Shown: positions 42,125 to 49,338 of the stretch, one piece after another | How positions within the stretch are numbered: position 1 is the first letter of the stretch | How the letters are laid out: every line of letters begins with the position of its first letter | Assembly (NCBI RefSeq): GCF_900142085.1 | Contig: NZ_FQZQ01000008.1 | Span: 62,001 to 126,000 of the forward strand | Source: Shimia gijangensis | GTDB taxonomy: Bacteria > Pseudomonadota > Alphaproteobacteria > Rhodobacterales > Rhodobacteraceae | Reading direction: 5' to 3' | DNA: 64,000 nt | The notes under the pieces: generated by a model | Databases searched by the model: none | What the model was told of the DNA's origin: nothing | Seen by the model: only the letters and a program-made list of their open reading frames with translations | Made by a program: the position numbers and the translations under genes

Positions 42125-43135
42125 ATGTCTGCTGATTTTTCCACTCTGGCCGAGTTTCGTGCGCTTTTGGCAGATGCACCGTCCACGGATGCCAAAGCAA
42201 AAGGCGAGGCCGAGGACCGCAATGGTCAACTCACCAAGCCTCCGGGCGCTTTGGGCCGGCTGGAAGATATGGCGATCTGGTATGCAGGCTGGCGCGGCAA
42301 CGGTCGCCCGTCAATCGATGCGCCACAGGTGATTGTCTTTGCTGGCAATCATGGGGTTACAGCACAGGGTGTTTCTGCTTTTCCGGCAGAAGTGACCGAG
42401 CAGATGGTCTTGAACTTTCAGCACGGAGGGGCGGCGATCAATCAGTTGTCCAAAGCTGCGGGGGCAACGATGGATGTCTATGCTTTATCTCTGGACACAC
42501 CAACAGCAGATTTCACGCAAGAACCGGCCATGGATGATGCGGGTTTTCTTGAGGCGCTGAAAACTGGTTGGGATGCCGTCAGTCCAGATGCGGATTTGCT
42601 GGTCGTTGGCGAAATGGGCATTGGCAACACCACGTCGGCGGCGGCAATTGCCAACGCGTTGTTTGGTGGCGATGCAGAAGATTGGGTTGGTCGCGGAACG
42701 GGTGTGGATGATGCGGGTCTCGCGATCAAAGCGCGTGTGGTGCGCGAAGGCGTGGCACTGCATGGCGGTGGTGACGGTCTCGACGCGTTGCAAAAACTGG
42801 GTGGCCGCGAATTGGCGGCGATGGTTGGCGCGATTGTCAGGGCCCGTTCGTTGCGTATTCCGGTGATTATGGACGGATTTATCTGTACCGCTGCGGCCGC
42901 GACGCTGGCGTCTACACAAGACGGCGCGTTGGATCACGTGATCTCCGGGCATGTGAGCGCCGAAGCCGCGCATCACGCGTTATTGGGTAAGTTGGGCAAA
43001 GAGCCGATCCTGAGCCTTGGAATGCGTCTGGGCGAAGCGTCGGGGGGGGCTTTGGCGATCAATATTCTGAAATCGGCGGTGGCCTGTCATTCCGGCATGG
43101 CGACCTTTGCCGAAGCCGGCGTTTCGGACGGCTGA
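42125..43135 (+). CDS. cobT: Nicotinate-nucleotide-dimethylbenzimidazole phosphoribosyltransferase
   Basis: Makes alpha-ribazole 5'-phosphate from nicotinate mononucleotide and dimethylbenzimidazole, the lower ligand of cobalamin. The 336-residue protein has [15 protein letters not shown] at the start, [31 protein letters not shown] and the C-terminal [14 protein letters not shown] with the catalytic Glu. ATG 42125 has AGGAG upstream; the 20 codons in front in frame overlap cobS leader sequence and are dropped. Named CobU in some schemes. Confidence 0.95.
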   Translation: MSADFSTLAEFRALLADAPSTDAKAKGEAEDRNGQLTKPPGALGRLEDMAIWYAGWRGNGRPSIDAPQVIVFAGNHGVTAQGVSAFPAEVTEQMVLNFQHGGAAINQLSKAAGATMDVYALSLDTPTADFTQEPAMDDAGFLEALKTGWDAVSPDADLLVVGEMGIGNTTSAAAIANALFGGDAEDWVGRGTGVDDAGLAIKARVVREGVALHGGGDGLDALQKLGGRELAAMVGAIVRARSLRIPVIMDGFICTAAAATLASTQDGALDHVISGHVSAEAAHHALLGKLGKEPILSLGMRLGEASGGALAINILKSAVACHSGMATFAEAGVSDG

Positions 43136-43157
43136 TCTGCGCGATCTGATTGGTTTG

Positions 43158-43189
43158 AAAGGGCGCCTGAACGACAGGCGCCCTTTTTT
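43158..43189. terminator. Bidirectional terminator between cobT and antiporter gene
   Basis: GGGCGCCTG (43161-43169), loop AACGA, CAGGCGCCC (43175-43183), then TTTTTT. The reverse-strand antiporter stop codon (43188-43190) lies inside the T-run, so the stem sits directly after that gene as well, with AAA on its left. Confidence 0.94.
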
Positions 43190-45056
43190 ATTTGCTGTCT
43201 TCGCCAGAATCCAGGGCCGCCAGCAAAGCAACTTCCAGTTCGGCCTGTAGTTCTTTGGCGCGGGCGACGTATTCCGGATTGTTTTCAAGCCGCATGTCAG
43301 GGCGCCAGAGGGTGGCCAGCTCGCGAACGGAATATCGATCATGCTGATAAAAGGCCTCTTCGGCCTTGGCAGCCTCATATTCGTTCATTCCAATATTTTC
43401 GAGAACATAGCGTCCGGCCCGCAAAGACGAGTCAAACAATTCACGCACAATGTCGTCTGCCCCGGCCTGATACAGCTGAAAGACGTGTTGACGATCATGC
43501 GCGCGCACAACGATGTGCAAGTCAGGACGTTCGCGGCGGGCGTGACGCACCAGATTTAGTGAGGCGTCAATGTCGTTGATGGTGATCACCAGAACGCGGG
43601 CCTTGCTCAGTCCAGCAGCATGCAACAGTTCGGGGCGGGTGGGATCACCGAAAAATCCTTTGACCCCGAATTTGCGCATCAGTTCGATGGCGCGAATGTC
43701 ATGGTCCAGAACCACTGTGTTGAACCCTGCAGAACGCACCAGCCGGTTCACGATTTGGCCAAAACGGCCAATGCCCACAATGATCACCGGACCTTCTTCG
43801 TCGATCTCATCATGCTCGTGGGTTGGATCGTCGTCTTCAATGAAACGGCGTAGCAACAGATCATGCACAATAAACAGCAAGGGTGTGATCAGCATCGACA
43901 AGGCCACGATCAGCATCAGGTTTTCAGCCAGTGCCGGTGGTAACACATGTTGTTGCAGCGAGAATGAGATTAACACAAAGCCAAATTCACCCGCCTGCGC
44001 CATGGCCAGCGTGAACAAAATCTGATCGCGGCCGCGAAGGCCAAAGACGCGGCCCAATAAGTAAAGGATCAGGCCTTTGGCAAACATGATTGCCAGTGTG
44101 ATCGACAGGATCGGCCAAGGGTCGGCAAAGAATCCGACAAAGTCGATCTGCGCGCCCACCGTGATGAAAAACAGACCTAACAGCAGGCCTTTGAAGGGCT
44201 GAATGTCGCTTTCCAGTTCATGGCGAAATTCGCTGTTGGCCAATAGGACACCCGCTAGGAAAGTTCCCAGAGCAGGGGACAGCCCCACAAGCATCATCAA
44301 CAAAGCAATGCCGACCACGATCAGCAAAGCAAAGGCCGTGTACATCTCGCGCAGGCGCGCGCCGTGGATGAACCGAAAGATGGGCCGCACAAGGTACATG
44401 CCTGCCAGAACCACAAGGCCCACAGCGCCAAGCGTGACCAGCGTCACGCCCCAACCTGGCAGGCCATCGACCAGCGACATGGTGCTGTGGCTGGTCTCGT
44501 GGGACGGACGTTGGATTGATCCGTCCTGCGAGAGCTGCATTTCCGGGGCCATCGCCAGCAAGGGCAGGATCGCAAGCATCGGGATAACAGCGATATCCTG
44601 CGCCAGCAGAACCGAAAAGGACGAACGCCCGCCTCCGGTCTGCATCAGTTTTTTCTCTGAAAGGGTTTGCAGCACAATCGCCGTGGATGAGAGCGCAAAA
44701 ATCATTCCCAGAGCGATCGACATTTTCAAAGGATACCCGAGGAATATTGAGGCCGTCATGACCGTCGCCCCGGTAATGCTGATCTGCATGCCACCCAAGC
44801 CCAGCAGCTTGTCTCGCATCGCCCACAAGGCACGCGGGTCCAGTTCGAGGCCGATCAGGAACAGCATCATCACCACGCCAAACTCGGCATAGTGCAAAAG
44901 ATCTTCGGGCTGTTCGATCAATCCCAAAACCGGGCCAATCGCCACGCCTGCCAGCAAATAGCCAAGCACAGATCCCATACCCAACCGCGAAGCGATGGGG
45001 ACGGCGATCACAGCTGCCAGCAAAAAGATCGTGGCCTGATACAGAACACCTTCCAT
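43188..45056 (-). CDS. Monovalent cation:proton antiporter, CPA2 family (KefB-like)
   Basis: A 622-residue membrane protein with about 12 helices in the first 390 residues and an RCK (TrkA-N) NAD-binding domain after residue 405 (GPVIIVGIGRFGQIVNRLVR). Family segments are EFGVVMMLFLIGLELDPRALW, SSTAIVLQTLSEKKLM and GTFLAGVLLANSEFRHELE. Such systems exchange K+ or Na+ for protons, and KefB/KefC are glutathione-gated. The ion and gating cannot be read from sequence. It follows the Lrp-type gene by 16 nt on the same strand. Confidence 0.9.
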   Translation of the reverse strand: MEGVLYQATIFLLAAVIAVPIASRLGMGSVLGYLLAGVAIGPVLGLIEQPEDLLHYAEFGVVMMLFLIGLELDPRALWAMRDKLLGLGGMQISITGATVMTASIFLGYPLKMSIALGMIFALSSTAIVLQTLSEKKLMQTGGGRSSFSVLLAQDIAVIPMLAILPLLAMAPEMQLSQDGSIQRPSHETSHSTMSLVDGLPGWGVTLVTLGAVGLVVLAGMYLVRPIFRFIHGARLREMYTAFALLIVVGIALLMMLVGLSPALGTFLAGVLLANSEFRHELESDIQPFKGLLLGLFFITVGAQIDFVGFFADPWPILSITLAIMFAKGLILYLLGRVFGLRGRDQILFTLAMAQAGEFGFVLISFSLQQHVLPPALAENLMLIVALSMLITPLLFIVHDLLLRRFIEDDDPTHEHDEIDEEGPVIIVGIGRFGQIVNRLVRSAGFNTVVLDHDIRAIELMRKFGVKGFFGDPTRPELLHAAGLSKARVLVITINDIDASLNLVRHARRERPDLHIVVRAHDRQHVFQLYQAGADDIVRELFDSSLRAGRYVLENIGMNEYEAAKAEEAFYQHDRYSVRELATLWRPDMRLENNPEYVARAKELQAELEVALLAALDSGEDSK

Positions 45057-45072
45057 GAAACTTCCTCTTCCT

Positions 45073-45528
45073 TCAGGTCGGCAGCGGTGCGTCGCGTTTG
45101 AACTGGTCCATAACGATCTGGCTTTGCACCCGGCTCACGGCAGGATGTGGCAGCAAAAGTTCGTGAATCAAGGTGTTGAGCGCGCCTAAGTCTTCACAAT
45201 AGACGCGAAGCAAATAATCCGCATCCCCTGTCAGCGTCCAGGCGCTGGTGACTTCAGGGCGGGTGTTGACCATCGACACAAAGCCGCGACCATGTTCGGG
45301 GCCATGCACGCCCAATGTGACCTGCACAAAGGCCTGAACCCCCAGACCTACTTTGTTGGGGTCCAATCGGGCGGAATAGCCCTGAATGTAGCCGTCGGTC
45401 TCAAGCCGCTGCCGGCGACGACCAGCCTGACTGGGTGACAAGTTGAGAATCTCTCCCAACTCCTGCGCCGTCAGGTGGGCGTTTTTTTGCAGCGCGGCCA
45501 AAAGCCGTTTGTCCATGTCATCCAGCAT
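45073..45528 (-). CDS. Lrp/AsnC-family transcriptional regulator
   Basis: A 151-residue regulator: N-terminal helix-turn-helix (LTAQELGEILNLSPSQAGRR) and a C-terminal RAM ligand domain (VTSAWTLTGDADYLLRVYC). These sense amino acids. It is divergent from hppD, so tyrosine or a related aromatic compound is a plausible effector. A longer in-frame start (45594) would cover the inverted repeats in the shared promoter region, so I use ATG 45528; no strong Shine-Dalgarno precedes it. Confidence 0.88.
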   Translation of the reverse strand: MLDDMDKRLLAALQKNAHLTAQELGEILNLSPSQAGRRRQRLETDGYIQGYSARLDPNKVGLGVQAFVQVTLGVHGPEHGRGFVSMVNTRPEVTSAWTLTGDADYLLRVYCEDLGALNTLIHELLLPHPAVSRVQSQIVMDQFKRDAPLPT

Positions 45529-45560
45529 GTGCGCAGTTTCCGCGTTTTTTGTAACAGATG

Positions 45561-45594
45561 TGCGTAAGGTACGCATTTTTTGTGCTGAATGCAC
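45561..45594. promoter_or_regulatory. Candidate Lrp operator between lrp-like gene and hppD
   Basis: Two inverted repeats in the 153-bp divergent region: TGCGTA-AGG-TACGCA (45561-45575) and GTGC-TGAAT-GCAC (45582-45594), about 21 bp between centres, so on the same DNA face. A/T runs separate them, as usual for Lrp sites. Confidence 0.55.
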
Positions 45595-45681
45595 CCATCT
45601 TTGCGCAATAACTGTGCCGATGCCGATCTATATTGAGGACAAGCGAACACTTAACACATTCACCAGCAATGGAGACGCGAA

Positions 45682-46779
45682 ATGGGTCCTTTCCCGCATG
45701 ATGCCCCCCGAGCCGAAATTTCTGACTATAACCCTGCCGGAACCGATGGCTTTGAATTCGTAGAATTTGCCCACCCAGAGCCGCAAGAACTGCGTGATCT
45801 TTTTGTACGTATGGGATTTGCCCATGTGGCCAACCATAAAACCCGCGCCGTTGAACTGTGGCAGCAGGGGGATGTGACCTATATCCTGAACAACGACCCG
45901 GACAGCTTTGCCCTGCGCTTTGTCGAAGAGCACGGACCTTGCGCGCCGTCGATGGGCTGGCGTGTTGTGGATGCGCAAAAGGCGTATGAGCATGCGATTG
46001 CCCAAGGTGCCGAAGCTTATGATGACGGCGATAAAACGCTGGACTGGCCTGCAATTAAAGGCATCGGTGGCAGCTTGCTCTATTTTACTGACCAGTATTA
46101 TGACACGTCGCCCTACAATGAAGAGTTCGACTGGACGGATACATCAAAGCCAGAAGGCGACGGGTTCTATTACCTTGATCACCTGACGCACAATGTCTTC
46201 AAAGGCAATATGGACAAGTGGTTCAAGTTCTATTGTGATTTGTTCAATTTCCGCGAAATCAGGTTCTTTGACATCGAAGGCAAGTTCACCGGGTTGTTCA
46301 GCCGCGCGCTGACCTCGCCTTGCAACAAAATCCGTATTCCGATCAACGAAGATCGTGGTGAGACCGGCCAGATCGTCAGCTATCTGAGAAAGTACAATGG
46401 CGAAGGCATTCAGCACATCGCTGTGGGCACGGATGATATCTATGCGTCAACCGACAAGATTGCGGACAAGGGCCTGAAGTTCATGCCCGGCCCAAATGAG
46501 GCCTACTACGATCTGAGCTATACCCGCGTTGTAGATCATGGCGAGCCAAAAGACCGGATGATGAAACACGGTATTCTGATCGACGGAGAAGGTGTTGTAG
46601 ACGGCGGAGAGACCCGCATCTTGTTGCAGATTTTCTCAAAAACAGTGATCGGCCCGATCTTTTTCGAATTCATCCAGCGCAAGGGCGACGACGGCTTTGG
46701 TGAGGGTAACTTCAAAGCCCTGTTTGAATCCATTGAACGCGAACAAATCGAGAGCGGCGAAATCGAAGCCGCCGAATAA
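45682..46779 (+). CDS. hppD: 4-hydroxyphenylpyruvate dioxygenase
   Basis: Converts 4-hydroxyphenylpyruvate to homogentisate in tyrosine catabolism using Fe(II) and O2. The 365-residue protein has two VOC-type halves. The three iron ligands can be placed: H170 (DHLTHNVF), H245 (GIQHIAVG) and E329 (FFEFIQRKG). LLQIFSKTVIGPIFFE is the usual active-site strand. GGAGA lies before the ATG. It is divergent from an Lrp regulator, and the homogentisate genes are not next to it. Confidence 0.96.
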   Translation: MGPFPHDAPRAEISDYNPAGTDGFEFVEFAHPEPQELRDLFVRMGFAHVANHKTRAVELWQQGDVTYILNNDPDSFALRFVEEHGPCAPSMGWRVVDAQKAYEHAIAQGAEAYDDGDKTLDWPAIKGIGGSLLYFTDQYYDTSPYNEEFDWTDTSKPEGDGFYYLDHLTHNVFKGNMDKWFKFYCDLFNFREIRFFDIEGKFTGLFSRALTSPCNKIRIPINEDRGETGQIVSYLRKYNGEGIQHIAVGTDDIYASTDKIADKGLKFMPGPNEAYYDLSYTRVVDHGEPKDRMMKHGILIDGEGVVDGGETRILLQIFSKTVIGPIFFEFIQRKGDDGFGEGNFKALFESIEREQIESGEIEAAE

Positions 46780-46804
46780 CCCGGTCCAACACAGGGAAGA
46801 AGAG

Positions 46805-46834
46805 CCGCCCGGTTGCAAGTCCGGGCGGTTTTTT
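46805..46834 (+). terminator. Rho-independent terminator after hppD
   Basis: CCGCCCGG (46805-46812), 8-nt loop, CCGGGCGG (46821-46828), TTTTTT. It starts 26 nt after the hppD stop. Confidence 0.93.
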
Positions 46835-46910
46835 CTTTGGCCGGGCGGTGTTATCCTTTTTTGTGTATTGCCTTAGCGTTGTTCGAGTTGATTTGAGGAG
46901 GGACCTCGTC

Positions 46911-47267
46911 ATGGTGGTGAAGCGCATCGTTTCAAACATCGCCTGTCTGTCGACGGAAGAGGTGCAAAAGTTTTATTGCGACCTGTTTGACCTAAAAGTT
47001 GCGATGGATTTTGGGTGGATCGCAACCCTGACATCCGAAGAAAACGCACCAGCTCAAATCAGTATTGCCCAGCACGGGGGCTCAGGCACTGACGTTCCTG
47101 ACTTGTCTATCGAAGTTGACGATGTTGATGCGGCCTATCTGCGGGCCCAACAAATGGGCCTTGAGGTCAACTATGACCTGACAGACGAGCCATGGGGCGT
47201 ACGACGGTTTTATGTCACGGACCCGACAGGTAAGTTGCTGAATATATTGGCTCATTCAGATAAATAA
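46911..47267 (+). CDS. VOC-family protein (glyoxalase/bleomycin-resistance fold)
   Basis: A 118-residue single-domain VOC protein: ACLSTEEVQKFYCDLFDLKV at the start and PWGVRRFYVTDPTGKLLNIL at the end, the standard beta-alpha-beta-beta-beta frame. The usual first metal His of glyoxalase is replaced (NIACLST), so catalysis is unsure. ATG 46911 has GAGGAGG 9 nt upstream. It ends inside the reverse-strand acyltransferase gene with a 16-bp tail overlap. Confidence 0.85.
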   Translation: MVVKRIVSNIACLSTEEVQKFYCDLFDLKVAMDFGWIATLTSEENAPAQISIAQHGGSGTDVPDLSIEVDDVDAAYLRAQQMGLEVNYDLTDEPWGVRRFYVTDPTGKLLNILAHSDK

Positions 47268-48130
47268 AGGCCGGGCACCAATCCCTCGGCGGTAGATTTT
47301 AGTGTGGCAGAATCCGTGCCAGGAGCTTTGGGCGGAGCATAATGAACATCGTAAGTCCCCCCCAGTTTTTCCAGCAATTCGGCAGCATAACGGAGCGAGC
47401 CAATCTGTGCCCCAATGTTGTCATTTCGCATACTGAAATATCGGGAAAATTTGCGTAAGGTATAATAATACTGCGAATTTTTGGCATCTAGCGCGGCAGG
47501 AACAATCGGTGCGTCGCAACGCTTTGATATCTTTGAGGTTCCGTTGCGCCAGGCCGGCTCAACCAATTTGTCTTGGGTACGGTAGGGAACCCGACCGGAT
47601 CCGAATATCAGCAACGCACCACCCGATTTGAGATGGTTTTGCATCGCCTCGTGGGTGCTGCGGGCCGACAAAGCCTGATTTTTCTTGCTGATCCGAACCG
47701 GAACAATGTTGTCTTTCCCCAGAAAATCCTGCGCCTCCAGATTGGCGACGACTTTGATGTCCGATCGTTGCCGTTGAAGGGCGGTGATATGCGCCAGAAA
47801 CTCGAACAGGCCAGTTGGGTGGGTTGAGGCGATGATAACAGCCCCTTGGGCAGGGACGTAGCCAAGGCCGTGGGGAATGATTTTTGTGCCGCCTCGACGG
47901 CTCAAAAGATCCTCAACAAGGGCAAGTCCGGTTTTATCCCCAATCTCATCCAGCAGGGCCTCGGCAGCACGTAACGAGAAAAAGGTCTGTCCCAAAAACA
48001 GTTGGCTGACCGCATCTGTCGTATGCAGTGCCGCACGTACCAGCCCCAGCCGGAAAAGGGACGTTTCAGGCAGATGCAGGCGGGAGCGCAGCGCTCCGTC
48101 TAACGGATGGCCTTGTCTAGTGCTGGTCAC
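47252..48130 (-). CDS. Lysophospholipid acyltransferase-like protein, paralogue A
   Basis: A 292-residue soluble or peripheral protein of the PlsC-related group that has a STHPTG motif in place of NHx4D: STHPTGLFEF, followed by the FGSGRVPYR segment as the second acyltransferase block. The position of the usual acidic residue is Glu here and Asp in the neighbouring paralogue. It shares the whole length with the gene at 48394-49314 (for example GGALLIFGSGRVP in both), so the two arose by tandem duplication. Likely role in lipid acylation; substrate unknown. Confidence 0.75.
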   Translation of the reverse strand: MTSTRQGHPLDGALRSRLHLPETSLFRLGLVRAALHTTDAVSQLFLGQTFFSLRAAEALLDEIGDKTGLALVEDLLSRRGGTKIIPHGLGYVPAQGAVIIASTHPTGLFEFLAHITALQRQRSDIKVVANLEAQDFLGKDNIVPVRISKKNQALSARSTHEAMQNHLKSGGALLIFGSGRVPYRTQDKLVEPAWRNGTSKISKRCDAPIVPAALDAKNSQYYYTLRKFSRYFSMRNDNIGAQIGSLRYAAELLEKLGGTYDVHYAPPKAPGTDSATLKSTAEGLVPGLYLSE

Positions 48131-48393
48131 CTTGGCCTCTTTTGTTGGTTTAGAACTCTCATGCCGTGCTTAGCATAATGGGCAGAGTTGTTCTGGTGCT
48201 GAATTCCATACCTTGCGGTATCTTTTTTTACAAAGGTGGAACACAATGCGTGCCGCTACATGTGTATCAAGTGTCGCGCTTTTCAAGGTGAACTGGGACG
48301 ATCAATGAGGTTTGATCGACTGGGACAGGCTGCTTTCAATTTTGCTGAAGGCCTGCGAGCAGGGAAGAGTCGAAGGGTGACGTCCCTTAAGGG
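48131..48393. other. 263-bp gap between the two acyltransferase paralogues
   Basis: Holds a short hairpin with a T-run (ATACC-TTGC-GGTAT, 48208-48221, T-run 48223-48229), a possible forward 20-codon ORF from ATG 48246 with AAAGGTGG upstream, and a perfect inverted repeat CGATCAA-N6-TTGATCG (48299-48318). The 20-codon ORF is too short to support as a gene. Confidence 0.4.
48208..48229 (+). terminator. Weak forward hairpin with T-run
   Basis: A 5-bp stem with a TTGC loop and a 7-nt T-run. No forward gene clearly ends here, so it may be chance or may end readthrough from the VOC gene about 0.9 kb upstream. Confidence 0.3.
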
Positions 48394-49314
48394 TCAACGC
48401 GCCTCATAGAGATCGGGGATCAGACCTTCGGCGGCCTTTTGAATGTGTTCAGGTGCGGTACCGGCGGGCAGCGGCGCTGTGTAATGCACATCGTAAGAGC
48501 CGCCAAGTTGATCCAGCATTTCGGCCACATACCGCAGTGAAGCCACCATCAGGGCGGTATCCGGGTTCCCGCTGAGACGCATGGCCAGATTGCGCAGGCC
48601 ATAATAGTAAGACGAGTTTTGCGCATTCACGGCGGCAGGAATGATCTCAACATTACAGTCCTGTGACACGCGGGTCGCGCCCGAACGCCAGTTGCGTTCT
48701 ACAAGTTTGCCATCCTTGCGATCCGGCACGCGCCCGGAGCCAAAGATCAACAATGCCCCACCGTCCTCAAGATGCTGATGCATCCGGCTGGTGGTGTAAT
48801 TCTTGGAGGACAGATGCGTCTGTTTCGTGATCCGCACCGGGATAATGGTTTCATGCCCCAGAAATTGCGCCATGTCTTCATTGGCAACAACCTTCAGATC
48901 CGGGCGTCGGTTCAACAGCGCGCCGGTATGGGCAAAATAGTCAAACGCACCCGTGGGGTGGGTGGACGCAATAAGGGCAGGCCCGGTTTTGGGGACGTGC
49001 TCTGCGCCATAAGCGGTGATTTTTGTGCCACCTTTGAGATCCAGAATACCGTGCACAAGCTCGGCGCCCATCGCAAAATCCATGTCGGTGCGCAGAGCCT
49101 CGGCTTCGCGCAGACCAAAAAATGGCTTTCGGGCTATCACGCGGCTTATGCTGTCTGCCGTGTGAATCACGCCGCGTAGCAGATTTAGCCGAAATCGGGC
49201 GTCTTCGGGCAGGCGCAGCCGATCCAAAAGAGCGCCGTCCAGGGGTCTGTTACGATACTTACTGATAACGATGCTCCTGAACGTCTGGACCCAAGTGTGC
49301 CTGATGCAAGGCAA
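48394..49314 (-). CDS. Lysophospholipid acyltransferase-like protein, paralogue B
   Basis: Tandem paralogue of the gene at 47252-48130, of about 290-306 residues. The acyltransferase block reads STHPTGAFDYF, with FGSGRVPDRKDG later. The start is unusual: the frame opens at TTG 49314 without a ribosome site, while AGGAG lies at 49274-49278, 7 nt before an ATC codon (49264-49266) that also matches the N-terminal length of paralogue A. A non-standard AUC start is therefore possible. No ATG or GTG lies near. The substrate is unknown. Confidence 0.72.
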   Translation of the reverse strand: MPCIRHTWVQTFRSIVISKYRNRPLDGALLDRLRLPEDARFRLNLLRGVIHTADSISRVIARKPFFGLREAEALRTDMDFAMGAELVHGILDLKGGTKITAYGAEHVPKTGPALIASTHPTGAFDYFAHTGALLNRRPDLKVVANEDMAQFLGHETIIPVRITKQTHLSSKNYTTSRMHQHLEDGGALLIFGSGRVPDRKDGKLVERNWRSGATRVSQDCNVEIIPAAVNAQNSSYYYGLRNLAMRLSGNPDTALMVASLRYVAEMLDQLGGSYDVHYTAPLPAGTAPEHIQKAAEGLIPDLYEAR

Positions 49315-49338
49315 CTGCGATGCTATTGATACCCGAAA

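Noticed and set aside
48246-48308. Forward 20-codon ORF with AAAGGTGG ribosome site
   Set aside because: Too short and without known homologue or promoter; kept only as a note in the gap entry.
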